Assembly (NCBI GenBank): GCA_964515555.1
Contig: CAZEVY010000081.1
Coordinates: 1-24,824 of the forward strand
From: CAZEVY01 sp964515555
GTDB lineage: Bacteria; Acidobacteriota; Terriglobia; Bryobacterales; Bryobacteraceae
Reading direction: 5' to 3'
DNA: 24,824 nt
In this document: positions 7,184-15,333 of the stretch, piece by piece
How the letters are laid out: every line of letters begins with the position of its first letter
Position numbering within the stretch: the first letter of the stretch is position 1
Position numbers and translations under genes: made by a program
The notes under the pieces: generated by a model
Seen by the model: only the letters and a program-made list of their open reading frames with translations
What the model was told of the DNA's origin: nothing
Database searches by the model: none

Positions 7184-7876
7184 TTGTCGTCGCTTGACAT
7201 CACCGTGAAGCCGCTCCTGGACGGCGAGCGCATGTCGCGCGAGGAGTTCCTCGGCCGATGGGATCTCCTGCCGGACTTGAAACTCGCTGAGCTGATCCGG
7301 GGGGGCGTACACGTGCCTTCACCTTTAAGCGCAACCCATGGCGACTGGGACTCTCTTGCGGACTACTGGCTGACACACTACGCAGTCAATACGCCAGGGT
7401 GCCGGGCATCGCACAACGCCTCGGTGCTCATGCTGGACGATGTTCCCCAGCCCGACGTCTGCCTGCGCATCCTGCCCGAGTACGGCGGCCGGTCCGGCCA
7501 GAAGGGACCACTCGTGGCCGGCTCCGTCGACCTCGTGGTCGAAATCACCGTTACCACCGCCGACTACGACCTCGGCGAGAAACTCCGACTGTACGAAGAG
7601 GCCGGCGTGCGGGAGTACATCGTCGTCGAGCCCGGCGCGCGCGTCACCTGGCACAATCTGATCGACTCCCGTTACGCCGCCCATCCACCGGACGCCGACG
7701 GCATCCTGCGCTCCACCGTCTTCCCCGGACTCTGGCTCGACCCCGCCGCGCTCCTCGCCGGAGACGGCCCGCGCATTCTCGGAGTGCTCAATCGCGGACT
7801 CGCCGGCGAGGAACACGGCGCCTTCATCGCACGCCTGGAATCGCAACGGTTGTCGCGACTCAAACAGCGAGCGTGA
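7184..7876 (+). CDS. Uma2-family (DUF820) PD-(D/E)XK nuclease-like protein
   Basis: 230 residues. The core has the Uma2 pattern: a leading LKLAELIRGGVHV segment, then PDVCLRILPE (acidic position), DLVVEITVTTADYDLGEKL with the E-x-T and the trailing K, and LYEEAGVREYIVVEP. This family has the restriction-endonuclease-like fold and occurs in many copies in cyanobacteria, Chloroflexi and Acidobacteria; its biological role is unknown. Start: TTG at 7184 with AGAGG about 9 bases upstream; a GTG at 7205 or ATG at 7232 are alternatives that keep the core. The last 17 bases overlap tail-to-tail with the convergent membrane-protein gene. The C-terminal 40 residues (GVLNRGLAGEEHGAFIARL and beyond) are an extension I do not recognise. 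Confidence 0.8.
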   Translation: MSSLDITVKPLLDGERMSREEFLGRWDLLPDLKLAELIRGGVHVPSPLSATHGDWDSLADYWLTHYAVNTPGCRASHNASVLMLDDVPQPDVCLRILPEYGGRSGQKGPLVAGSVDLVVEITVTTADYDLGEKLRLYEEAGVREYIVVEPGARVTWHNLIDSRYAAHPPDADGILRSTVFPGLWLDPAALLAGDGPRILGVLNRGLAGEEHGAFIARLESQRLSRLKQRA

Positions 7877-8507
7877 TACCGCCCGTCGCCATAAGCGCGA
7901 GCGCCCAGATCAGGTCGAGATTCACCCAGGCGGTTCGAAGAAGCCCGATGCCGAGCTTCTCGAACACCACCCAGGCGGCGGCGGCGGTTGCCAACAGGTA
8001 GCCCGCGCCGTGGACCAGCGTGGCGAACAGGCCCACGAACGGCTCCTGGGAGGAGGGCGCTCCCGCCGCCGTATGGCAACTGGCGGCCTGCGCCGTCGCT
8101 GCCAATCCTAAGAAAACCGGAACCACCATCAGACCCGCGCCGTGCGCCGTCGCCATCGCGAACGACCACACCGTCAGGCCTCCCATGCCGACCCGCATGC
8201 CCGTGTAGCGCCCGCGGCAGTGCCGCACCAGCCGCCACGCGCCCATCCCGATCAGCAGCGCGGCGACGGGCCAGCGCATCGAGTCGGCCGTCAGCACCTT
8301 CCCGGCCGCGACCGCCACGACAATCGCCGCGGCCACCGCCAGCGCGTGCCCCAGGCCGAGCGGCGCCATCGCGCGCCACACCGCCGAACGGCGGCGCTCC
8401 TGCATTCCCAGCGCCACCGCGAACAGCCATCCCATGCCGGGGTTGAGCCCGTGAAAGGCGCCCAACCCCGCCAGCGCAACCCACGACCACAATGCCGTGT
8501 CCGTCAT
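7860..8507 (-). CDS. Six-TM membrane protein with histidines in its helices, downstream of SBP56
   Basis: 215 residues, very hydrophobic, with about six membrane segments (roughly 5-29, 46-70, 77-95, 108-139, 157-180, 187-213). Four helices carry His next to Gly: GAFHGLNPGMGW (H19), GLGHALA (H54), ATAHGAG (H122) and LVHGAGY (H166). A loop has CH at 144-145. The pattern recalls NicO/UreH/HupE-like or DsbD-type small transporters that handle metals, but I cannot assign a family. It starts 3 bases after the stop of the SBP56-type gene, so the two are surely co-transcribed, and a function connected with that enzyme (copper supply or export) is a reasonable guess only. The start ATG at 8507 is the only one at the junction. 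Confidence 0.8.
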   Translation of the reverse strand: MTDTALWSWVALAGLGAFHGLNPGMGWLFAVALGMQERRRSAVWRAMAPLGLGHALAVAAAIVVAVAAGKVLTADSMRWPVAALLIGMGAWRLVRHCRGRYTGMRVGMGGLTVWSFAMATAHGAGLMVVPVFLGLAATAQAASCHTAAGAPSSQEPFVGLFATLVHGAGYLLATAAAAWVVFEKLGIGLLRTAWVNLDLIWALALMATGGITLAV

Positions 8508-8510
8508 GAC

Positions 8511-9908
8511 TTACCCCGGGTAGCAGTAGGAATCCGACGAGGAGTCGCCGCCCTGGAGCCGGACCTGGTGGGGGCGCATGCCGTCGAACTCGGCGAAGAA
8601 GCGCCGGTCGAGCTCGATGCCGCCCGAGGGATTCACGTTGAGCTTCGCCATCCAGCCGTTGATGCCGTCCGGGTAGAACTGCGCGTCCCAGGCCGCGTAG
8701 AGCGAATTCGTGACGTAGACGCGGCGTCCGTCGCGGCTGATCTCGATCATCTGTGGGCCGCCGTTCAGGGCCTTCGAAGGATTCCGCGGGTGCGCCGCGC
8801 GCCGGACCATGCCGCCGATCTTCACCGCCCCGGTCTGGCGCGGCTCGAACGGATCGCTCACGTCGTACTGGCGGATTTCGCCGGCGCCCCAGCACGAGAC
8901 GTACAGGAACCGGTCGTCGAGCGAGAGATTGAGGTCGGTCACCAGCGGAGGCGCGGCGCCGAAACCCCTAAGCAGCGGCGGCAGGTCCTCAGCGGCGGCG
9001 GTCTCGGCCGGAATCTCGATCACCTTGCGGATCTTGAATTCGCCCGCCGACTCGTCGCGATACCAGAGCCAGACCGAGGCCGAAAGGTCCTTGCGCGACA
9101 TCACCACGCCGGCGAATCCGTAGTTGTGCGACGGGTTGCGCGCCGGCCGCAGCTCCAGCACCATCTGGTGCTCGTCACCGAGATCCAGGACCTGCTTGTG
9201 ACGCCGTTTCGGCAGATCCCAGACGTGGAGCCGGTGACCGTACTGGCCGCCGAGCAGCAGCTCGGGCACCACTCCGTTCTCGATCATCTTGGGCGTGCCC
9301 CATTCGCTGGTGATCATGGTGTCCGCGCCGAGGTGCCAGGCGAAGTCGTAAGTCAGGTACTGCGGGCCGCGCTCGATCTCCCAGCGGCCCTTCACTTCGA
9401 AGGTGTCGGGATCGAGCGTAAAAACGCCGCCGGGTCCTTCGCCGGTCGGCGAGCCGAGCGCGTTCATGTAAATTCCGTCGGGTCCGCAGTGCGAGGTGTG
9501 CAGACGGCTGTAGCCGGTCTTGCGTATCACAGTCTCGGGTTCGATCACCTTGGCCATGCGCGGCCAGCGCGGGTCGGGCTTGGTGTCGAGAATGTGAATG
9601 CGCGACGACCGCAAGCCCGGCACGATCAGGTAGCGCCGCTCCATGTGCGGGTGCGGCGCGTACGGGCACAGGCAGGAGCTGCACGCGTTCCAGCCGAAAT
9701 GGTGCAGTTCGTCGCCGGGCGCGGACATGTCGACCTGCGAGATCTGGCGGCCGTAGCTCTTCGACTCCGGGTCCAGATCGACCACGGCCAGCGCGTCGGG
9801 ATTGCGGCGCGTCGGCTCGAGCATCGCCACGTAGGCGAGGGTCTCCTGGGGCGCCTGCATGGCCATGGTGGGCGTCGGGTAGAACGTCGGATCGGGTTTC
9901 CACTGCAT
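8511..9908 (-). CDS. mtoX: SBP56 family protein, probable methanethiol oxidase
   Basis: 465 residues, usual for the selenium-binding protein 56 / MtoX family. Motifs: GDELHHFGWNACSSC (H69-H70, C76 and C79), the conserved metal/selenium-binding stretch; SRLHTSHCGPDGIYMNALG; TSEWGTPKMIENG; and the C-terminal RPHQVRLQGGD. Bacterial members oxidise methanethiol to formaldehyde, H2S and H2O2 and need copper. The C-terminus reads GGDSSSDSYCYPG; many family members have GGDC there, so that cysteine is replaced by serine here. No signal peptide is visible, although some bacterial homologues are periplasmic. Start ATG at 9908 with GGAGG 12 bases upstream. The next gene follows after 3 bases; no SCO1 or MauG gene, the usual MtoX neighbours, is adjacent. 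Confidence 0.88.
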   Translation of the reverse strand: MQWKPDPTFYPTPTMAMQAPQETLAYVAMLEPTRRNPDALAVVDLDPESKSYGRQISQVDMSAPGDELHHFGWNACSSCLCPYAPHPHMERRYLIVPGLRSSRIHILDTKPDPRWPRMAKVIEPETVIRKTGYSRLHTSHCGPDGIYMNALGSPTGEGPGGVFTLDPDTFEVKGRWEIERGPQYLTYDFAWHLGADTMITSEWGTPKMIENGVVPELLLGGQYGHRLHVWDLPKRRHKQVLDLGDEHQMVLELRPARNPSHNYGFAGVVMSRKDLSASVWLWYRDESAGEFKIRKVIEIPAETAAAEDLPPLLRGFGAAPPLVTDLNLSLDDRFLYVSCWGAGEIRQYDVSDPFEPRQTGAVKIGGMVRRAAHPRNPSKALNGGPQMIEISRDGRRVYVTNSLYAAWDAQFYPDGINGWMAKLNVNPSGGIELDRRFFAEFDGMRPHQVRLQGGDSSSDSYCYPG

Positions 9909-9960
9909 TTTCGTTGTTGTCCTCCACCCGTGCATGCGGCGAAAATGGAGGAATCCCGAC

Positions 9961-11571
9961 ATGCCGGCGGAGATTTTTCTTGTTGCGACGCTGATGTTAC
10001 AGGCGCAAGCGGTTTCATTCGAGGACGCCACCGCGGCCTCGGGAATTCGCTTCGTCTTGCGCAACTCAGCGACACCGGAAAAACACCAGATCGAGACCAT
10101 GCCGGGCGGCGTCGCGGCGTTCGACTACGACAACGACGGCCTCGTCGACATCTACTTCACCAACGGCGCCGCGCGCGGCACACTGGCAAAGTCCGACCCG
10201 TCATTCTGGAATCGCCTTTACCGAAACCGCGGCAAGGGCGTCTTCGAGGACGTCACGGAAAAGGCGGGCGTCGCCGGCGCCGGCTACTCGATGGGGGTCG
10301 CCACCGGCGACTACGACAACGACGGCCACGCCGACCTGTTCGTCGCCGGCGTGAATCGCAACATTCTCTATAGGAATCGCGGCGACGGCACGTTCGCCGA
10401 CGTCACCGCCAAGGCCGGCCTGGGCGCGGCGGGCGCTAAACCCTGGTCGATCGCCGCCGGCTGGTTCGACTACGACAACGACGGCGACCTCGACCTGTTC
10501 GTCGTCAACTACGTGTCGTGGGACCCGGCGAAGGAGCCGTTCTGCGGCGCGCCGGATCGCAGCTACCGGACGTACTGCCATCCGAAATTCTATGAGGGCC
10601 TTCCGAACCAGCTATTCCGCAACAGGGGCGACGGAACATTTGCCGATGTGTCGGCGATCTCCGGCGTCGGCGCGCACGTCGGGAAGGGCATGGGAGTCGC
10701 CTTCGCCGACTATGACGCCGACGGCGACCTCGACGTCTTCGTCGCCAACGACACGACGGCCGACTTCCTGTATCGCAACGATGGCGGCGGGAAGTTCGCG
10801 GAGGCGGGCCTGCGCGCCGGCGTCGCCTATAACGACGACGGACGCGCGCTCTCCTCCATGGGCGTCGACTTCCGCGACGTGGACAACGACGGCCTGCCTG
10901 ACCTTTTTGTCACTGCGCTCGCCAACGAGACGTTCCCGCTGTATCGCAACGTAGGCAAGGGACTGTTCGCCGACATCACTTATCCGAGTCTGGTCGGCCG
11001 CGCGACGCTGGCGCTCAGCGGCTGGGGCGCGGGCATCTACGACTTCAACAATGACGGCTGGAAGGACCTGTTCGCCGCCAACGGCGACGTCAACGACAAC
11101 ACCGAGCTGTTTTCGAGCCGCGCGTCACGCCAGCGGAATCTCGCGCTGGTGAATCGCGGCGACCGGACTTTCGGGCCGCTGGCGATCGGCGACGCGGCGC
11201 TCCATCGCGGGGCGGCGTTCGCCGACTTCGACGGCGACGGGCGCGTCGACGTGGTCGTCACGCGGCTCAACGAGCGGCCGGTACTGCTGCGCAACACGTC
11301 GCCGTCGGGCCACTGGATCGGCGTGCGGATACAAGGGACAAAGTCGAACCGCGATGGGATCGGCGCGCGCGTGCGCGTCGTTTCGGAGTCGGGCGAGCAG
11401 TGGAACCACGCGACCACGTCGGTCGGCTACGCCAGCGCCAGCGATCGCGGCGTGCACTTCGGGATCGGCAAGGCGACGCGCGTGCGGCTGATCGAGGTGA
11501 CATGGCCGTCGGGCGCGGTGCAGACTCTTCGGGAGGTCACCGGAGATCGGTGGGTGATGGTAAAGGAGTGA
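9961..11571 (+). CDS. Secreted CRTAC1-like protein with FG-GAP/VCBS repeats and ASPIC/UnbV domain
   Basis: 536 residues. Seven calcium-loop motifs of the D-x-D-x-D-G type mark the repeats of a beta-propeller: DYDNDGLVD, DYDNDGHAD, DYDNDGDLD, DYDADGDLD, DVDNDGLPD, DFNNDGWKD and DFDGDGRVD. Each is preceded by an N-R-G-x-G-x-F turn. The last ~90 residues (HWIGVRIQGTKSNRDGIGARV, later TWPSGAVQTLREV) are an ASPIC/UnbV domain. Such proteins are abundant in Acidobacteria and Planctomycetes; their ligand is unknown. Start: ATG at 9961 has a GGAGG site 9 bases before it and gives a short signal peptide ending in QAQA. An in-frame ATG at 9934 would add RRK charges that improve the signal peptide but has no ribosome site. 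It diverges from the SBP56 gene across 52 bases. Confidence 0.9.
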   Translation: MPAEIFLVATLMLQAQAVSFEDATAASGIRFVLRNSATPEKHQIETMPGGVAAFDYDNDGLVDIYFTNGAARGTLAKSDPSFWNRLYRNRGKGVFEDVTEKAGVAGAGYSMGVATGDYDNDGHADLFVAGVNRNILYRNRGDGTFADVTAKAGLGAAGAKPWSIAAGWFDYDNDGDLDLFVVNYVSWDPAKEPFCGAPDRSYRTYCHPKFYEGLPNQLFRNRGDGTFADVSAISGVGAHVGKGMGVAFADYDADGDLDVFVANDTTADFLYRNDGGGKFAEAGLRAGVAYNDDGRALSSMGVDFRDVDNDGLPDLFVTALANETFPLYRNVGKGLFADITYPSLVGRATLALSGWGAGIYDFNNDGWKDLFAANGDVNDNTELFSSRASRQRNLALVNRGDRTFGPLAIGDAALHRGAAFADFDGDGRVDVVVTRLNERPVLLRNTSPSGHWIGVRIQGTKSNRDGIGARVRVVSESGEQWNHATTSVGYASASDRGVHFGIGKATRVRLIEVTWPSGAVQTLREVTGDRWVMVKE

Positions 11572-11668
11572 GCGATCGGCGGTTCGATCCGGTTCACAAC
11601 TGCGGCGCAGTCCTGGGCGCTCGGCGCAAAACAATTGACGCCTCACGGACTCGACGGAAAAGGCAACG

Positions 11669-12454
11669 TCACTCGTCTCCGAACGTCAGCGTCGCCCAGA
11701 AGCTCTCCCAGTCCGCCTTCGACCGGTCGGCGCGCCGCTCCATCACGATCGCGTGCAGCTTGTAGAAACCCCGCGCGGACACGGGAACCACGACCACGCC
11801 GTCGGCGTTCGTTGGACCCAGGCTCGCGCGAGAGGCCTTGCCGCCGGCGAGTGCGTCCAGTTCGACCTCGTGGCCAGGCGCGGGCTTGCCGCGAAAGAGT
11901 AATTGCATGCGCAGTTTCGATAACCGCGGAACGGCGTAGGGATCGTCGAGGGGGACGAATTCGAGGGCCAGCCCCGCGGGAGCGGCGAAGGTCCCGTCGC
12001 CGGCTTCGGCGACCAGCAGGCTCTTTACGTACTTCGAGTAGATCTCGCGGCCGGGCCTGGATGACTCGCCGTTCTTTTTCCGCCAGTCGACCACCCACCC
12101 CAGGCCTTCGTGCGACAGGTATTTCTCGAAGACCCCGGGCGCCAGTTCGATGAAGTTCGGGATTGTGCGGGAGACGAGTTGGAAGTGCCCGCGCGCCGGG
12201 GCGGTGAACGCCGCGACCGTTGTCTTTCCCTCGTCGCGAATGTCCTCGAAGGCCGCCTCGCCCGAAGACGAGACGCGCTTGGCGTCGCGCAGCCGCCCCT
12301 GGACCACCGTCGCCTCGCTGCGCGGGAAGGCGTCACCGTTGTGATACTCGACGCGAACCTTCTCTCCGCCGCGAACCGCTGTTTTGGCGGGCCTGAGGTA
12401 CAGATCGTGCGCGCACAGCGCCGCCGGGAGCAACGCGACCAGCAGCGTCCTCAC
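11669..12454 (-). CDS. Secreted DUF4198-family protein
   Basis: 261 residues. A signal peptide (MRTLLVALLPAALCA) is followed by HDLYLRPAKTAVRGGEKVRV, so the mature chain would begin with histidine if cleaved after CA. The pattern H-D-L/F-x-L-x-P, then a beta-rich domain and a second Ig-like part (LRMQLLFRGKPAPGHEVEL, then NADGVVVVPV) fits DUF4198, a periplasmic family often found beside metal-uptake genes. Function is not established. Start: GTG at 12454, whose TG overlaps the TGA stop of the beta-propeller gene (GTGA), so translation is coupled; this overlap and the signal peptide decide the start. It is the last gene of a three-gene minus operon and ends 97 bases from the convergent FG-GAP gene. 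Confidence 0.8.
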   Translation of the reverse strand: MRTLLVALLPAALCAHDLYLRPAKTAVRGGEKVRVEYHNGDAFPRSEATVVQGRLRDAKRVSSSGEAAFEDIRDEGKTTVAAFTAPARGHFQLVSRTIPNFIELAPGVFEKYLSHEGLGWVVDWRKKNGESSRPGREIYSKYVKSLLVAEAGDGTFAAPAGLALEFVPLDDPYAVPRLSKLRMQLLFRGKPAPGHEVELDALAGGKASRASLGPTNADGVVVVPVSARGFYKLHAIVMERRADRSKADWESFWATLTFGDE

Positions 12455-13428
12455 GGAAGCTCCACCACCGGGTCCGGCCCCGTCCCCGGTACGACCCTGA
12501 TCTCCCGCGCGACCTTCTTATCCGACAGCGACACCGCGTAGATAATATCGCTGTACTGCGCCGACGCGTACGCGCGCCGCCCGTCGGGCGACACGCTCAG
12601 CGAGACGAGCCCTTCCTTCGGCGGCTTCACAGCCACGCGGCCCGCGAGCTTGCGCGTCGACGTGTCGTACCACTCCACCGCCGGATCGTGGATCAACGCG
12701 ACCACAACGTAACGCCCGTCGGGCGTCACCGCCAGGCGCACCGGCCCCTTGCCGGTCGCGATTCCCCCCGCCGGCGCGAGCTTCGCCGTGTCGACGATCG
12801 AGATCGCCGCGCCCTCGCGATTCGCGACATACAACAGCTTCCCGTCCCGCGACAGCGCGCTGCCCTCCGGCCGCGCCTTTACCGGAATCACCGTCGCCGC
12901 GCCGGTCGCCAGCTCGATCGCCGCCACGCTCGCCGAGCTGCTGTTGCTCACGAACGCGACCTTCCCGTCGGCGCTCGCCGTGACCATGTGCGACGTCTTG
13001 CCCTTGGTGTCGAACGTGCGCACCACGGCGCGCTTCACCGGGTCGATCAGCAACAGCCGGTCGGGCAGCTCCGTCGAAACCAGCAGCATCCCCGTCGAAC
13101 GAATCAGGTCGATGCCGTGCGGCCGGCGGAACTCGCCGAGATTCACCGTGCCCGCCGTCTTGCGCGACTTCAGGTCGACGATCGAGACCGTGTTGCCGCC
13201 CGTGCCCGCCTGCTCGATCGCCATGGTGCCGTTGTCGGTGGTGTACGCAAAGCGCCCGTCGGCGGAGACCACCATCTCATGCGGATGCCGGCCCACGGGA
13301 GCCGTCGCCTCCAGCTTCCCATCGATCGAGTAGAAGCCGAGCGTGCTCGCGGCCTTCTGGAGCACGAGCAGCCGCGGTTGTGCGGCCGCCGCCGCGGCGA
13401 GTAGAATCGTCAGCCACGCGGCCCGCAT
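12451..13428 (-). CDS. Secreted YVTN/YncE-type beta-propeller
   Basis: 325 residues. A signal peptide (MRAAWLTILLAAAAAA, cleavage near AQP) is followed by six or seven repeats of about 40 residues with the pattern S-x-D-G-R/K-x-x-Y-V-x-N: VSADGRFAYTTDNG, ASADGKVAFVSNSSS, LSRDGKLLYVANREG, VTPDGRYVVVALIHD, VSPDGRRAYASAQYSD. These are the hallmarks of YncE-like propellers. Their ligands are mostly unknown, and nothing catalytic is visible. The ATG at 13428 lies one base after the stop of the cyclophilin gene, and its own stop overlaps the DUF4198 start, so it is the middle gene of an operon. The weak ribosome site suggests re-initiation from the upstream gene. Confidence 0.85.
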   Translation of the reverse strand: MRAAWLTILLAAAAAAQPRLLVLQKAASTLGFYSIDGKLEATAPVGRHPHEMVVSADGRFAYTTDNGTMAIEQAGTGGNTVSIVDLKSRKTAGTVNLGEFRRPHGIDLIRSTGMLLVSTELPDRLLLIDPVKRAVVRTFDTKGKTSHMVTASADGKVAFVSNSSSASVAAIELATGAATVIPVKARPEGSALSRDGKLLYVANREGAAISIVDTAKLAPAGGIATGKGPVRLAVTPDGRYVVVALIHDPAVEWYDTSTRKLAGRVAVKPPKEGLVSLSVSPDGRRAYASAQYSDIIYAVSLSDKKVAREIRVVPGTGPDPVVELP

Positions 13429-13429
13429 G

Positions 13430-13912
13430 TCACTTCTCTTCGATGGCGATCGACTGGATGCGGTCGCCCTGCTGGATCGCGTTGACGACGTCCTGCCCGC
13501 TGAGCACCTGGCCGAAGACGGTGTGCTTGCCGTCGAGCCAGTTGGTGACCACGTGCGTGATGAAGAACTGGCTGCCGTTGGTGTTCGGCCCGGCGTTAGC
13601 CATTGAAAGCGACCCGACGGCGTGCCGGCGCGGATTCCCCTTGAACTCGTCTGCGAACTGGTAGCCGGGGCCGCCGCGTCCGGTGGCGGTGGGGTCGCCG
13701 CCCTGAATCATGAAGTCGGCGATGACGCGGTGGAAGACGGTGGAGTCGTAGAAGCCTTCGCGCGCCAGGAACACGAAGTTGTTCACAGTGTTCGGCGCGT
13801 CCTTGGCGAACAGCTCGCAGACGATGGCGCCCTTCGAGGTCTGGAAGGTCGCGGTGTATTTCTTCGCGGCGTCGATCCGCAGGGGCGGCGCCGCCGGGTA
13901 CTGTTTCGGCAT
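13430..13912 (-). CDS. ppiB: Cyclophilin-type peptidyl-prolyl cis-trans isomerase
   Basis: 160 residues. The core is a complete cyclophilin: FHRVIADFMIQGGDPTATG with the catalytic R of F-H-R, GSLSMANAGPNTNGSQFFIT, and WLDGKHTVFGQV. It speeds proline isomerisation during folding. There is no signal peptide: the N-terminus MPKQYPAAPPLRIDAAKKYTA is a short linker, so a cytosolic location is likely even though both downstream genes encode exported proteins. Start ATG at 13912; a TACACT -10 lies 6 bases upstream and there is no Shine-Dalgarno, so the message may be leaderless. First gene of the operon ppiB, beta-propeller, DUF4198. Confidence 0.94.
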   Translation of the reverse strand: MPKQYPAAPPLRIDAAKKYTATFQTSKGAIVCELFAKDAPNTVNNFVFLAREGFYDSTVFHRVIADFMIQGGDPTATGRGGPGYQFADEFKGNPRRHAVGSLSMANAGPNTNGSQFFITHVVTNWLDGKHTVFGQVLSGQDVVNAIQQGDRIQSIAIEEK

Positions 13913-13918
13913 AGGGTC

Positions 13919-13942
13919 AGTGTATCGGACTTCGGCTATGCT
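13919..13942. promoter_or_regulatory. Divergent leaderless-type -10 boxes
   Basis: In the 38 bases between ppiB (minus) and the M61-like gene (plus), a TACACT on the minus strand (13924-13919) ends 6 bases before the ppiB ATG, and TATGCT on the plus strand (13937-13942) ends 8 bases before the other ATG. Transcription would begin at or next to each start codon. Neither gene has a Shine-Dalgarno sequence. No -35 boxes are clear. Confidence 0.45.
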
Positions 13943-13950
13943 GGATCACG

Positions 13951-15333
13951 ATGCGGATCGCCCTGGCCCTGAGCGCCACGCTTGCCTGCGCCTTCTCCGC
14001 CGACGCTGTGCGCTACCGCCTCGAATACCGCGAGCATGGCGCGCGCCCACGCGTGACCATCCGGATTCCCAACGACGCGCCCGGGTCCCACACGCTCGTC
14101 ATCCCGCGCGCGATTCCCATGGGCTACGGCGAGCAGCACTATGACCGCTATGTGTCCGGCGTCGCCACCGGCGGCGAAGTCGCGCGCGAGGACGGGCCTC
14201 GATGGCGCATCGGCGCGGCGCGCGGCGTGAGCTACGAGGTCGACGTGGCGGCCATGGAGCGCGAGATCCTCGAGGCCTCGGACGCGTCGAAGGCGCGCAC
14301 CGGCTATCTCGGCCTGATCGGCTACTCGGTCTTTGGCTACATCGATGGACTCGAGTCGCGTCCGATCGAGCTCGAAGTGGCGGGGCCGAAGGCCTGGCCC
14401 GTCTTCTCGACGCTCGCCCCCGGCGGCGCCGCCAAGCTCACGGCGCGCGACTTTTACGCGCTGGCCGACTCCCAGGTCATCCTCGGGCCCTGGGTTCAGG
14501 TCGCCCGCATCCCCGCGAAAGCGCCGCTCTACACCGCCGTGTACACCGAAGGGCCGCTCGACCATGCCGTCGCCGGCAAGCTCGCCGCCGAAGCGCTCGA
14601 CCGCCTGATCGACTACTTCGGCTCGACGCCCTTCCCGCACTACACGGTGCACCTGGAGTTGCTGAAGCCCGTCTCGCCGTCGCACGGCTACGGCTTCAGC
14701 ATGGAGCATCTCGACTCGACGACCATTTTCCTCTCCGACAAGGATGGCGTCACCGCCCAGTCGTCCGCCGATCAGATGGCGCGCTTCCGCTTCAATCTCG
14801 CGCATCACATGGCGCACGCCTGGATTCCCAAGCGCTGCTACGGCAAGGGCTATTTCCCGTTCTCCTGGGAGATCGCGCCGGTCATCGATAGCATCTGGTT
14901 CGCCGAGGGCTTCGGACAGTACGCCGCCATGGACGCGCTCGCCGACGGAATGCCGGAACCCGACCGTCGCCAATTCCTCGACGCGATGATCGAACGGCGG
15001 TTTCGCTCCTCCGTGGCCGCGTTGCCGCCGTTCCTGCGGAAGCTGCCTCTCGTCGAGCTGTCGCGCATCGCCTCGACGCGTTATTCGCGCGACTTCCGCA
15101 CCGGTCGCGGCGTGTTCGCGCGCGGCGGACTCATGGCCGCCGAGATGGACGCGCGCATTCGCGCCAGGTCGGGGGGACGCTTCGCCATGCGCGACGCTCT
15201 GCGTCACCTGGTCGCCTGGAGCGCGGCGAACCGGCGGGCGTTCCGCATCGACGAGCTGCCGAAGCTGCTCGCCGCAGCCACGGGCGTCGAGGTTGGAGAT
15301 ATTCTGTACAAATGGCTCGCGCCGCTGGAGTAG
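13951..15333 (+). CDS. Exported M61-like (glycyl aminopeptidase-type) protein with altered HExxH
   Basis: 460 residues with a signal peptide (MRIALALSATLACAFSADA). The N-terminal beta domain with IPNDAPGSHTLVIPRAIPMGY, then YTEGPLD and an F-P-H-Y-T-V-H-L segment, and the helical part with LAHHMAHAWIPKR and SIWFAEGFGQYAAM, align with M61 peptidases (usual HEFFHxWNVKR and LWFxEG). The zinc histidines (H285, H289) and the third ligand E319 are in place, but the catalytic glutamate of HExxH is histidine (H286). The C-terminal PDZ domain found in many M61 members is absent. It may be a pseudoenzyme or an altered hydrolase. TATGCT 8 bases upstream suggests a leaderless message. The next gene begins inside its last 22 bases. 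Confidence 0.72.
   Translation: MRIALALSATLACAFSADAVRYRLEYREHGARPRVTIRIPNDAPGSHTLVIPRAIPMGYGEQHYDRYVSGVATGGEVAREDGPRWRIGAARGVSYEVDVAAMEREILEASDASKARTGYLGLIGYSVFGYIDGLESRPIELEVAGPKAWPVFSTLAPGGAAKLTARDFYALADSQVILGPWVQVARIPAKAPLYTAVYTEGPLDHAVAGKLAAEALDRLIDYFGSTPFPHYTVHLELLKPVSPSHGYGFSMEHLDSTTIFLSDKDGVTAQSSADQMARFRFNLAHHMAHAWIPKRCYGKGYFPFSWEIAPVIDSIWFAEGFGQYAAMDALADGMPEPDRRQFLDAMIERRFRSSVAALPPFLRKLPLVELSRIASTRYSRDFRTGRGVFARGGLMAAEMDARIRARSGGRFAMRDALRHLVAWSAANRRAFRIDELPKLLAAATGVEVGDILYKWLAPLE

Noticed and set aside
11572..11668. Small dyad ACTGCGGCGCAGT (11599-11611) between the convergent FG-GAP and DUF4198 genes as a terminator.
   Set aside because: The arms have no loop and there is no T-run on either strand.
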